Assembly (NCBI GenBank): GCA_011051825.1
Contig: DRKH01000487.1
Coordinates: 1-15,346 of the forward strand
Reading direction: 5' to 3'
DNA from: Desulfobulbus sp.
GTDB taxonomy: Bacteria > Desulfobacterota > Desulfobulbia > Desulfobulbales > Desulfobulbaceae
DNA: 15,346 bases
Positions 1 to 6,944 of the stretch are shown piece by piece. Positions within the stretch are counted from its first letter, which is position 1. Each line of letters opens with the position of its first letter. The notes under the pieces were generated by a model. That model did no database searches and was not told where the DNA came from. It worked only from the letters and a program-made list of their open reading frames with translations. The translations under genes and the position numbers were made by a program.

Positions 1-22
1 GACCCGGAAATGTTGAACTTTG

Positions 23-175
23 GTAACTGTTCAGCAGCACCCCATCTGCACGCGATCATGCCGGCTCACATAGAGCTCACTATAGCTCTCCAGCATGCTT
101 GCGCACATCTGGAGCACTGCTGAACAGTTACATCCCGGGTGACTGCAAGTTTCCTGCATGCACCTGAACAGTTAC
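23..175. mobile_element. Family A MITE-like element upstream of hisG, with 8-bp target duplication
   Basis: The element starts with GTAACTGTTCAG (23-34) and ends with its exact complement CTGAACAGTTAC (164-175). The 8-mer GAACTTTG flanks it directly at 15-22 and 176-183, the signature of a transposition target duplication. It has two parts: a palindromic core (23-131) whose 15-bp ends GTAACTGTTCAGCAG / CTGCTGAACAGTTAC are perfect, and a 44-nt extension (132-175) with another copy of the end sequence. Most mismatches in the core become G-U pairs in a minus-strand transcript. No protein is encoded. GTAA ends plus an 8-bp duplication are typical of the IS66 family, so a non-autonomous IS66-type derivative is my inference; no transposase is present to confirm it. 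Confidence 0.85.
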
Positions 176-198
176 GAACTTTGAACTCTGAATCCAAG

Positions 199-1071
199 AT
201 GAAACAATTAAAAATCGGTATACCAAAAGGGAGTCTGGAAAAGGCGACCATTGAGCTGTTTGAAAAGTCGGGCTGGAAAATCAAATTGATGTCCAGAAAT
301 TATTTTCCGGAAATTGATGACCCGGAATTGTCCTGTTCCATATGCCGTCCCCAGGAGATGTCCAACTATGTGGAATCGGGCATGCTGGATGCCGGAATTA
401 CCGGTCATGACTGGACCCTGGAGAATGGTTCCGATATTAGGGTGGTCGAAGATCTCGTCTACTCCAAAGTCAGCAAGAAGCCGACCCGCTGGGTCATTGC
501 CGTACCCGGGGACTCCGATATTACCAGGGTGGACCAGCTCAATGGTAAACGTATTTCCACCGAGCTTGTCAATGTGACCCGGAATTTTTTTGAGGGCCAG
601 GGGATGAAAGTGGACATCATCTTTTCCTGGGGCGCAACCGAGGCCAAAGCTGTATCCGGACTGGCCGATGCCATTGTCGAGGTGACTGAGACCGAGTCGA
701 CTATCCGGGCACACGGCTTACGTATTATCCATGAGTTGATGCAGTCCAACACCCAGTTGATTGCCAATAATGATGCCTGGCAGGATTCCTGGAAGAGGGA
801 GAAAATAGAAAATATTGCCATGTTGCTGCAGGGGGCGCTCAAGGCGGATCATATAGTCGGCCTGAAAATGAACATTCCCCAGGAAAGCCTTGATACCCTT
901 ATTGATCAACTGCCCAGCGTAACCGCCCCAACCGTTGCCAAGCTGTACAAGCAGGAGTGGTTTTCGGTGGAAACGGTTATATCGGAACATCAGGTCCGTG
1001 ATCTTGTCCCGCAACTACGAAAACTCGGGGCCAAGGGTATAATTGAGTATGCTCTGAACAAGGTCATTTGA
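199..1071 (+). CDS. hisG: ATP phosphoribosyltransferase, long form (HisG)
   Basis: This catalyses the first step of histidine biosynthesis, joining ATP and PRPP to give phosphoribosyl-ATP in the cytoplasm. The product is 290 residues from ATG 199, the usual size of the long, HisZ-independent form. It opens with MKQLKIGIPKGSLEK. A glycine-rich substrate-binding stretch, GATEAKAVSGLADAIVEV, lies near residues 145-162. The last ~75 residues form the C-terminal regulatory domain that binds histidine in long-form enzymes. The same frame runs upstream to GTG 139, but those 20 codons lie mostly inside the inserted element and do not look like HisG, so I reject that start. No good Shine-Dalgarno precedes ATG 199; the element inserted only 15 bp beyond its duplication, so leader and promoter signals were probably displaced. 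yihA starts 19 bp downstream and is likely co-transcribed. Confidence 0.97.
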   Translation: MKQLKIGIPKGSLEKATIELFEKSGWKIKLMSRNYFPEIDDPELSCSICRPQEMSNYVESGMLDAGITGHDWTLENGSDIRVVEDLVYSKVSKKPTRWVIAVPGDSDITRVDQLNGKRISTELVNVTRNFFEGQGMKVDIIFSWGATEAKAVSGLADAIVEVTETESTIRAHGLRIIHELMQSNTQLIANNDAWQDSWKREKIENIAMLLQGALKADHIVGLKMNIPQESLDTLIDQLPSVTAPTVAKLYKQEWFSVETVISEHQVRDLVPQLRKLGAKGIIEYALNKVI

Positions 1072-1090
1072 TGCTTTATCGGCGGAGTCT

Positions 1091-1678
1091 ATGAATTTTA
1101 CCAAGGTCCGGTTTCTTACCTCCGTACATGCCCTGCGCCAGCTGCCGGAACCGGATTTCCCGGAAGTCGCCTTTGCCGGTCGCTCCAATGTCGGGAAATC
1201 CAGCCTGATCAACACGGTTATCGGCCGTAAAGGAATGGTGAAGACCAGTGCCAGGCCCGGAAAAACCCAGGGACTCAATTACTTTGTCGTCAACGAATCC
1301 ATGTATTTTGTCGACCTGCCCGGATACGGGTTCGCCCGAGTAGCCAAACAGGTACAGGCAGGATGGCAGCAGTTAATCACCGAATATCTCCTTGGGCGCA
1401 AGACATTGCAGCTTGTCATTGTGATTGTTGATCTTCGCCACCCGTTAAAAAAGATGGACAGAGAGCTGATGGATTGGCTTCGATATCAGGAGATTTCATA
1501 TCTTCCTGTCTATACCAAGGCAGATAAGCTTTCTAATAATAACCAGTTACGAAATGCGGCAGCTCTGGATTCCGCTCTTGGAATTCTTCCGGAAGACCGG
1601 TTGATTTTTTCATCAAAGACCGGCCAAGGTCGAACGGAACTGCAACGCAGACTTGCATTGAATGCCGATTCCTGTTAA
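1091..1678 (+). CDS. yihA: Ribosome biogenesis GTP-binding protein YihA/EngB (YsxC)
   Basis: This is a small TRAFAC-class GTPase needed for late assembly of the large ribosomal subunit. All family GTPase motifs are present: G1 GRSNVGKSS (30-38), the switch I stretch ARPGKTQ (54-60), G3 DLPG (75-78) followed by the family-typical YGFA, G4 TKAD (142-145) and G5 SSKTG (174-178). The length of 195 residues is normal. The start ATG 1091 has a GGAG at 1083-1086 and gives the usual N-terminus, with hydrophobic and basic residues before the P-loop domain. It lies 19 bp after hisG on the same strand. No Rho-independent terminator is visible between the two, so a hisG-yihA transcript is likely, although the pairing has no metabolic logic that I can see. 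Confidence 0.97.
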   Translation: MNFTKVRFLTSVHALRQLPEPDFPEVAFAGRSNVGKSSLINTVIGRKGMVKTSARPGKTQGLNYFVVNESMYFVDLPGYGFARVAKQVQAGWQQLITEYLLGRKTLQLVIVIVDLRHPLKKMDRELMDWLRYQEISYLPVYTKADKLSNNNQLRNAAALDSALGILPEDRLIFSSKTGQGRTELQRRLALNADSC

Positions 1679-1792
1679 GGAGTTTCAGTATACAGTACCA
1701 AGAGGAATTTCCTGTTAAGCGGACGATGACGGGCAGAGCGTCGTCCAGGGCAGGGATAATTTTTGTGGTCTTTATTAGAGGAGGGGGACGAG

Positions 1793-2065
1793 ATGCCATT
1801 AAGATCAGAATGGCCCTGCTGGGAAATTATGGGGTGCAAACCGGAGGCGGCCGCAAAATGTCCGGCCTATCGCTCAGATAAGCCCTGCTGGGAGGTAATG
1901 CGTGAAATCGACGTCTATTCTTTTAATATCTGTAAAGACTGTCTTGTCTATATTGCCAAGCAGAAGAACTCCATCTTCAGTAAAGAGGAGATCCTGAGCA
2001 TTCTGTGCCAGAAAGGCATTGATGTGACCGGTCATCGGTGTCCACAGTATAAAACAGCAACCTAA
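1793..2065 (+). CDS. Small cysteine-rich two-CW domain protein
   Basis: This is a 90-residue protein with two copies of a PCWE motif (residues 8-11 and 31-34) and eight cysteines (9, 15, 23, 32, 47, 50, 72, 83), including a CKDC pair at 47-50. This arrangement matches the small 'two-CW domain' proteins common in deltaproteobacteria. Their function is not established; the cysteine spacing suggests metal binding or redox, which is inference. I chose ATG 1793 over the upstream in-frame GTG 1763 because a strong purine-rich Shine-Dalgarno (GAGGAGGGGG, 1778-1787) lies just before it, and the protein then begins next to its first CW motif. There is no signal peptide or membrane segment. It follows yihA after a 114-bp gap and is closed by a strong terminator at 2086-2116. 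Confidence 0.85.
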   Translation: MPLRSEWPCWEIMGCKPEAAAKCPAYRSDKPCWEVMREIDVYSFNICKDCLVYIAKQKNSIFSKEEILSILCQKGIDVTGHRCPQYKTAT

Positions 2066-2085
2066 TGCGTTGTGCGGAATCTCAA

Positions 2086-2116
2086 AAGGCCGGGTTTTCA
2101 ACCCGGCCTTTTTTTT
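2086..2116 (+). terminator. Rho-independent terminator after the two-CW gene
   Basis: A perfect 11-bp stem, AAGGCCGGGTT / AACCCGGCCTT, closes a 3-nt TTC loop (2097-2099) and runs into eight T residues (2109-2116). It begins 20 bp after the two-CW stop codon and should end the hisG-yihA-two-CW direction of transcription before the convergent lepA gene. Confidence 0.93.
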
Positions 2117-2117
2117 A

Positions 2118-2279
2118 CCTGATTACCACTAAAGCTCAGCTTGAATGAAATCAGGGATACCATCGCTTTTTTTAAACAATGAATTGACCTGAAATCAGGC
2201 ATAAACGCTGCTAAATGCGATTTGAGATTATAGCTGTAGCGATGTTATCCCTCGTTGCTGAGGAATGGTGGTAATCAAA
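2118..2279. mobile_element. Family B palindromic MITE-like element, left copy
   Basis: Its ends are an imperfect terminal inverted repeat of about 21 bp: TGATTACCAC...CTCAGC at 2120-2140 against GCTGAG...GTGGTAATCA at 2257-2277. A second internal inverted pair, AGGGATACCATCGCT (2153-2167) and AGCGATGTTATCCCT (2238-2252), matches at 14 of 15 positions. Bases 2139-2279 recur in inverted orientation at 15206-15346 with two mismatches, so this is a repeat family. A possible 8-bp target duplication TTTTTTTA flanks it (2110-2117 and 2280-2287), but the tract is low-complexity and the left half overlaps the terminator T-run, so I hold this loosely. There is no coding capacity. Confidence 0.8.
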
Positions 2280-2297
2280 TTTTTTTATGGCCCATTG

Positions 2298-4091
2298 TTA
2301 CTGATCCGACTTCAACACTGCGAGAAAGGCACGCTGCGGTATTTCTACGTTACCCACGGTTTTCATCCGTTTTTTGCCAGCCTTTTGTTTTTCCAGCAGT
2401 TTTCTTTTTCTCGATATATCACCGCCATAGCATTTGGCTGTTACATCTTTGCGCAGGGCTGAAATATTTGTCCTTGCAACAATGTTGCCGCCGATAGCTG
2501 CCTGGATGGCAATCTTGAACATCTGCCGAGGTATCTCTTCTTTGAGACTCTCGCAGGCCTTGAGTCCCCTTTCCCGAGCCCGGTCTTTGTGGGTGAGTTG
2601 GGAGAGGGCGTCAACCTGCTCACCGTTGACCAGGATGTCGAGTTTAACCAGATCGCTGGTCCGGTAGTCGATCAACTCATAGTCAAAGGAGCCATATCCC
2701 TGGGTGACGGATTTTAATCTGTCGTAAAAATCATAAATCACTTCAGCAAGCGGGAGTTCGCAGGTGAATTCGATGCGGCCGGGCATGGGGTAATGGTAGT
2801 TGGTGTTTTCACCCCGGCGATCCATGCACAGGGTCATGACCACCCCCATGTAGCGTTCGGGAATATGTATGGTTGCCTTGATAAACGGCTCCTCGACCCG
2901 CTCGATTGAACCGGGATCCGGAAAATACGAGGGGTTGTCGATTTCCTGGACCGTGCCGTCCTGCAGGTAAAATGTATACTTAACCGTAGGCACCGTGAGG
3001 ATCAGGGAGATGTCAAATTCCCGTTCAAGCCGTTCCTGCACCACTTCCAGGTGAAGAAGGCCCAGAAAACCGCAGCGGAAACCAAAGCCAAGGGCTGCTG
3101 AAGAATCCTTTTGATAGGTTAGGGCGGCGTCGTTGAGTTTCAACTTTTCCAGTGCCCTTGCCAGGTCTTCATAGTCGTCGGTGCTGATCGGGTAGATGGA
3201 AGAAAAAACCACCTGCTGTACCTCGCGAAAACCGGGCAGGGGAGTAGGGCAGGGGTTTTCCCTGGAGGTAATTGTATCCCCCGGCCGGGTATCGGATACG
3301 GTCTTTACTCCGGCAATAATATAACCGACCTCTCCTGCAGACAACTCCTTGAGAGCCTTTCGTTTCAGATGAAACTGGCCAAGCTCTTCGACTCTATATT
3401 CTGCATTGTTGGACATGAAAATAATCGTCTCGCCGGTTTTGAGGCGGCCGTTTATTATGCGGACAGAGATGACTGTTCCCCGGTAGGGATCATAGTTGGC
3501 ATCAAAGATCAGGGCCTCCAGGGGTTTCTCCGGATCCCCTTCGGGCGGCGGCAGCAGGGTAACAATGGCTTCAAGCAGTTCATCAACCCCTTCCCCGGTT
3601 TTGGCGGAACATTTCTGAATCGTCTCTCCGTCAAGTCCGAGATCTTCTTCAACCGACTCCGCCACTCGTTCCGGTTCAGCTGCCGGCAGGTCGATTTTAT
3701 TGATAACCGGGATGATCTCCAGATCATTCTCCATCGCCAGGTAGAGATTGGCCAGGGTTTGGGCCTCAATGCCCTGGGCAGCGTCGATAAGCAGTAACGC
3801 CCCTTCACAGGAGGAAAGAGCCCTTGAGACTTCATAGCTGAAATCGACATGCCCCGGGGTGTCGACAAGATTCAAGGCGTAGGTCTGACCGTCGGCGGCA
3901 GTATACGGCAGGCAGATGGTCTGGCTTTTGATGGTAATCCCACGTTCCCGCTCTATGTCCATGTTGTCGAGCAGCTGATCTTTGAATTCCCGATCGGTTA
4001 CCATCTCGCATCGTTGGATTATTCGATCAGCGAGGGTGGATTTTCCATGGTCTATGTGAGCAATTATGCTGAAGTTCCGTATATTTTTCAT
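2298..4091 (-). CDS. lepA: Elongation factor 4 (LepA), ribosome back-translocating GTPase
   Basis: This is a translational GTPase that acts on stalled or mistranslocated ribosomes. From ATG 4091 it is 597 residues, the family's normal length, and opens in the standard way (MKNIRNFSIIAHIDHGKST). The P-loop AHIDHGKS is at 11-18, followed by the RGITI switch, DTPGH, NKID and SAKTG motifs in order, then the EF-G-like domains. The LepA-specific C-terminal tail includes CYGGDISRKRKLLEKQK and ends in an EIPQRAFLAVLK-type sequence. The open frame extends upstream by 29 codons, but that stretch is not LepA-like; an in-frame ATG three codons upstream (4100) is the only reasonable alternative. No clear Shine-Dalgarno is visible. 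The gene is convergent with the two-CW gene and divergent from rpoH. Confidence 0.98.
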   Translation of the reverse strand: MKNIRNFSIIAHIDHGKSTLADRIIQRCEMVTDREFKDQLLDNMDIERERGITIKSQTICLPYTAADGQTYALNLVDTPGHVDFSYEVSRALSSCEGALLLIDAAQGIEAQTLANLYLAMENDLEIIPVINKIDLPAAEPERVAESVEEDLGLDGETIQKCSAKTGEGVDELLEAIVTLLPPPEGDPEKPLEALIFDANYDPYRGTVISVRIINGRLKTGETIIFMSNNAEYRVEELGQFHLKRKALKELSAGEVGYIIAGVKTVSDTRPGDTITSRENPCPTPLPGFREVQQVVFSSIYPISTDDYEDLARALEKLKLNDAALTYQKDSSAALGFGFRCGFLGLLHLEVVQERLEREFDISLILTVPTVKYTFYLQDGTVQEIDNPSYFPDPGSIERVEEPFIKATIHIPERYMGVVMTLCMDRRGENTNYHYPMPGRIEFTCELPLAEVIYDFYDRLKSVTQGYGSFDYELIDYRTSDLVKLDILVNGEQVDALSQLTHKDRARERGLKACESLKEEIPRQMFKIAIQAAIGGNIVARTNISALRKDVTAKCYGGDISRKRKLLEKQKAGKKRMKTVGNVEIPQRAFLAVLKSDQ

Positions 4092-4276
4092 CGTGTGCAT
4101 CCGGTATTGGGCCCGTTGGTAAAGAATAGGTGAATGAGCAAGCTCTTCAATAGCATACCTGGAATGAAAAAAAAACATTTAGCCGGATATTGGGAATCAA
4201 ATACTGGTTGCAGGAGAACGGGTGCAGTGGCAGTACCTCTGATCACTTACGTGGCGGTAGCTTGGCTTCTTGCGAC

Positions 4277-4464
4277 GTAACTATTCAGGTAGGGGCAGAG
4301 AACTAGCCCAACCACCACCTGTAACTGTTCAGGAGTGATCCATATCTGTGCAGTCAGGCCTGTGAACTATAGTGATTCCTATGTGAATCAGGCCTGACCG
4401 TGCAGAGAGGTAGATAAGCGCAGACTTCGAGCGTAGACTCCGTGGGGTGCTCCTGAACAGTTAC
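4277..4464. mobile_element. Family A MITE-like element between lepA and rpoH, with 8-bp target duplication
   Basis: The outer ends are GTAACTATTCAGG (4277-4289) and CCTGAACAGTTAC (4452-4464). The 8-mer CTTGCGAC flanks it exactly at 4269-4276 and 4465-4472. Like the element at 23-175 it consists of a 44-nt module (4277-4320) plus a palindromic core (4321-4464) with perfect 15-bp ends GTAACTGTTCAGGAG / CTCCTGAACAGTTAC. The core holds further inverted pairs such as TCAGGCCTG and CAGGCCTGA. The 44-nt module recurs identically at 14924-14967. There is no coding capacity. Relative to the hisG-side copy the module is at the opposite end. Confidence 0.88.
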
Positions 4465-4578
4465 CTTGCGACAAATTCGAGGAGCAGCCGTATGAATGGG
4501 GAACTGGCACGGGAAACAGGTTTAAACCTTATTTAAGTGAAATAAATGAGGATGTGGGGTATATATAGAAAATATATG

Positions 4579-4607
4579 CCCTGCGTGAGAGTGAGCTCCA
4601 TGCAGGG
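4579..4607 (+). promoter_or_regulatory. Hairpin in the presumed 5' leader of the rpoH-type gene
   Basis: CCCTGC (4579-4584) pairs with GCAGGG (4602-4607), and a small inner GAG/CTC pairing is possible. The hairpin ends 15 nt before ATG 4623 and has no T-run, so it is not a terminator. Because rpoH translation is temperature-controlled by leader structure in some proteobacteria, a regulatory role is conceivable. The hairpin does not clearly mask a Shine-Dalgarno, and none is evident here. Confidence 0.35.
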
Positions 4608-4622
4608 TTCTGTTTTCATGCT

Positions 4623-5609
4623 ATGATAAATACCATGCCAGATAAGAAAAAACAAAAACCTCGACAGACGGAAAAACAGCATCATCCACTTGTTGTTCTC
4701 TCTGATGAGGAAAATCTCCCTGCGGTCAGTAATCCGGCCCTGCACCGATACCTGCAGGAAATAAGTCAGTATGAATTATTATCCCGGGAAGAAACCGAAG
4801 AGCTTGCCGCCCGCTTTCAGGAAAGCGGAGACCCTGATGCCGCCTACAGACTGGTTTCCTCCAATCTTCGTCTGGTGGTCAAGGTGGCCATGGATTTTCA
4901 GAAATATTGGATGCAGAATTTTATGGATCTGATCCAGGAGGGGAACGTCGGTCTGGTTCAGGCAACCAAAAAGTTTGACCCATACCGGGGCGTGAAGTTT
5001 TCATATTATGCCGCCTACTGGATTCGTGCCTATATCCTCAAGTTCATCATGGATAACTGGAGGCTGGTTAAAATCGGTACAACCCAGGCGCAACGAAAAC
5101 TGTTTTTCGGGCTCAACAAGGAACGAAAGCTACTCGAAGCCCAAGGCTTTGTTCCGGAGGTCAAGCTGCTGGCCGACCGGCTGAATGTAAAAGAAAGTGA
5201 AGTCATTGAAATGAGTCAGCGTATGGACAACTGGGATGTTTCCCTTGAAGCTCCCGTACGCAATGACTCCGAGGATGAACAGAAGAATTTTATTCCCCAG
5301 GAAGGACCTGGAATTGAGGAACTGGTAGCCAGTCAGGAAATTCGTGACCGACTTGGAGAAGTCCTTGACGACATGAAGGACAAGCTCAACGAAAAGGAGC
5401 AGGTCATTCTCCAGCGGAGACTGCTCAGCGACGACCCCCTGACTCTGCAGACCATTGCCGAACAGTTTGGCATTTCCCGTGAACGTGTTCGTCAGATAGA
5501 GGCGAACTTATTGAAAAAACTTAAAAAACAGCTGGAAAAAGACATGCCGGATATCCAGGATGTTTTTAGTTCGGAAAACATGATAATTGCCGGATCCAAA
5601 AACAAATAA
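4623..5609 (+). CDS. rpoH: RNA polymerase sigma factor, RpoH (sigma-32) type
   Basis: This alternative sigma-70-family factor likely directs heat-shock or stress genes. Of 328 residues, sigma-70 region 1.2-like sequence is near 40-70, region 2 spans about 80-150 (NLRLVVKVA, then MDLIQEGNVGLVQA at 101-114 and FSYYAAYWIRAYILKFI), and region 4 is at 250-305 with the helix-turn-helix TIAEQFGISRERVRQIEA. The stretch NWRLVKIGTTQAQRKLFF (145-162) is the RpoH-box region that separates RpoH from RpoD and RpoS. It is longer than E. coli RpoH (284), mostly through a lysine/glutamine-rich N-terminus and a short C-terminal tail. The start is uncertain: ATG 4623 and ATG 4635 are both in frame and neither has a clear Shine-Dalgarno. 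A hairpin lies just upstream. A 143-bp gap separates it from the next gene. Confidence 0.93.
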   Translation: MINTMPDKKKQKPRQTEKQHHPLVVLSDEENLPAVSNPALHRYLQEISQYELLSREETEELAARFQESGDPDAAYRLVSSNLRLVVKVAMDFQKYWMQNFMDLIQEGNVGLVQATKKFDPYRGVKFSYYAAYWIRAYILKFIMDNWRLVKIGTTQAQRKLFFGLNKERKLLEAQGFVPEVKLLADRLNVKESEVIEMSQRMDNWDVSLEAPVRNDSEDEQKNFIPQEGPGIEELVASQEIRDRLGEVLDDMKDKLNEKEQVILQRRLLSDDPLTLQTIAEQFGISRERVRQIEANLLKKLKKQLEKDMPDIQDVFSSENMIIAGSKNK

Positions 5610-5752
5610 GTGAAAGGGCTCCCGAAATCTCGCGAGTTCGCCTCTCCTGACCAGATCGTGTTCATCATGCTGTCGAACAGACGAAGACTTCGAAACCCAT
5701 CCCTGAATCGGAAACTTTTTTTTATAAGTATCCTTTACTTTTCGATTATAAC

Positions 5753-6937
5753 ATGAATGTACCTCTACTTGATCTCGGCCCACAGGTAAAATCTTTACGC
5801 AGCGAAATCCTTGAGGCCGTTACAGACGTTATAGACTCCACCCGTTATATTCTCGGGCCCAAAGTCGTCTCCTTTGAAGAAGAAGTGGCAGCCTACTGCC
5901 AGTCCGATTTCGGGGTAGGCGTGTCCAGTGGTACCGATGCCCTTGTCATGACGTTGATGAGCCTGGATATCGGCCCCGGAGATATGGTGATCACCACCCC
6001 CTATACCTTTTTTGCGACCATGGGCGCTGTTCTGCGGGTAGGGGCAAAACCGGTCTTCGTTGATATTGAAGAGAAAAGCTTCAATATGGATCCGGAGGAG
6101 CTGGAACGTGCTCTTGGGCAGCAACGTCGAAACGGAGGCAGGGTCAAGGCAATAATTCCGGTCCATCTTTTCGGACAATGTGCCGATATGAGCAGGATCA
6201 TGCCGCTTGCCGATGAGTACGATGTCTGCGTGGTGGAAGATGCCGCCCAGGCTATCGGCGCCTGCTGTCCGATGACCGATGCCGATGGCACTATACAATG
6301 GCAGAAGGCCGGAAGCATGGGGCTTGCAGGGTGTTTTTCTTTCTTCCCCAGTAAAAATCTCGGTGGCATAGGTGACGGCGGGATGGTGACAACCAGTGAT
6401 GCGGATTTCGTCGACATCCTTCGTTCATGCAGGAATCATGGGGCCAAACCCAAGTATTATCATGCCCGGGTCGGCGGCAATTTCAGGATAGATCCGGTCC
6501 AGGCCGCAGTACTGACCATTAAACTGCGTCACCTTGAGGACTGGCACAGTAAAAGACATGAAAACAGTCAGACCTACAGGACATTATTCAAGGATGCGGG
6601 ACTGCTTGACTCTCCGGTTGTCGTGCCTGAAGAACGGTTTGCAACTGTTTCAGGTGCCGAAAATCATCATCATCATATTTATAATCAATTTGTTATTCGG
6701 GTACCGGATCGTGATGCCCTGAAAACATATCTTCAGCAACATTCCATTGGCTCCGAGGTATATTATCCCCTCTGCCTGCATCAGCAGAAATGCGTTCGAG
6801 AGTATAATGGCCAGAATTTTCCCGTTGCGGAAAAGGCTGCTCAGGAATCGCTGGCCCTGCCTGTGTATCCCGAACTGACCCGGGAGCAGTTATCCTTTGT
6901 TGTTGAAACCATTGCTAAATTCTATACTTCCGGTTAA
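5753..6937 (+). CDS. DegT/DnrJ/EryC1/StrS-family PLP-dependent aminotransferase
   Basis: This is a fold-type I PLP enzyme of the sugar aminotransferase family, which usually converts a nucleotide-linked keto-sugar to an amino-sugar for surface polysaccharide or glycan synthesis. Of 394 residues, SSGTDAL (58-64) binds the cofactor phosphate, VEDAAQAIGA (161-170) holds the aspartate that contacts the PLP pyridine nitrogen, and FSFFPSKNLGG contains the PLP lysine, K201. GGNFRIDPVQAA (241-252) is the usual substrate-side motif. The substrate cannot be told from sequence. A short segment after residue 170 (CCPMTDADGTIQW) and an NHHHHIYNQF stretch near 300 are individual features. No other sugar-biosynthesis gene lies in the window, so the pathway is unassigned. 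The Shine-Dalgarno before ATG 5753 is weak. Confidence 0.92.
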   Translation: MNVPLLDLGPQVKSLRSEILEAVTDVIDSTRYILGPKVVSFEEEVAAYCQSDFGVGVSSGTDALVMTLMSLDIGPGDMVITTPYTFFATMGAVLRVGAKPVFVDIEEKSFNMDPEELERALGQQRRNGGRVKAIIPVHLFGQCADMSRIMPLADEYDVCVVEDAAQAIGACCPMTDADGTIQWQKAGSMGLAGCFSFFPSKNLGGIGDGGMVTTSDADFVDILRSCRNHGAKPKYYHARVGGNFRIDPVQAAVLTIKLRHLEDWHSKRHENSQTYRTLFKDAGLLDSPVVVPEERFATVSGAENHHHHIYNQFVIRVPDRDALKTYLQQHSIGSEVYYPLCLHQQKCVREYNGQNFPVAEKAAQESLALPVYPELTREQLSFVVETIAKFYTSG

Positions 6938-6944
6938 GCATCCG

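Larger units (their letters stand above)
4092..4622. other. Divergent lepA/rpoH spacer
   Basis: This 531-bp stretch has no credible gene. It must hold the promoters for lepA (leftward) and the sigma factor gene (rightward). About a third is the family A element at 4277-4464. On the minus strand a possible lepA promoter is TTGAAG, 16 nt, TATTCT (about 4155 down to 4128), which is weak. On the plus strand the AT-rich run around 4555-4578 contains TATATA, but I see no convincing -35 at a proper distance. A hairpin follows at 4579-4607 in the presumed sigma-factor leader. Confidence 0.6.

Noticed and set aside
139..198. Longer hisG starting at GTG 139
   Set aside because: The added residues are mostly encoded by the inserted element, do not resemble HisG, and no ribosome site precedes GTG 139.
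4092..4178. N-terminal extension of LepA
   Set aside because: LepA proteins begin at or near MKNIRNF; the upstream codons have no family similarity and no ribosome site.
23..4464. CRISPR-like repeats
   Set aside because: The repeated GTAAC ends are terminal inverted repeats of dispersed elements with target duplications; there is no regular repeat-spacer array and no cas gene.
4466..4496. Promoter TTGCGA-N19-TATGAA for rpoH, partly made by the target duplication
   Set aside because: Spacing of 19 nt and two weak boxes are not enough; it may be chance.
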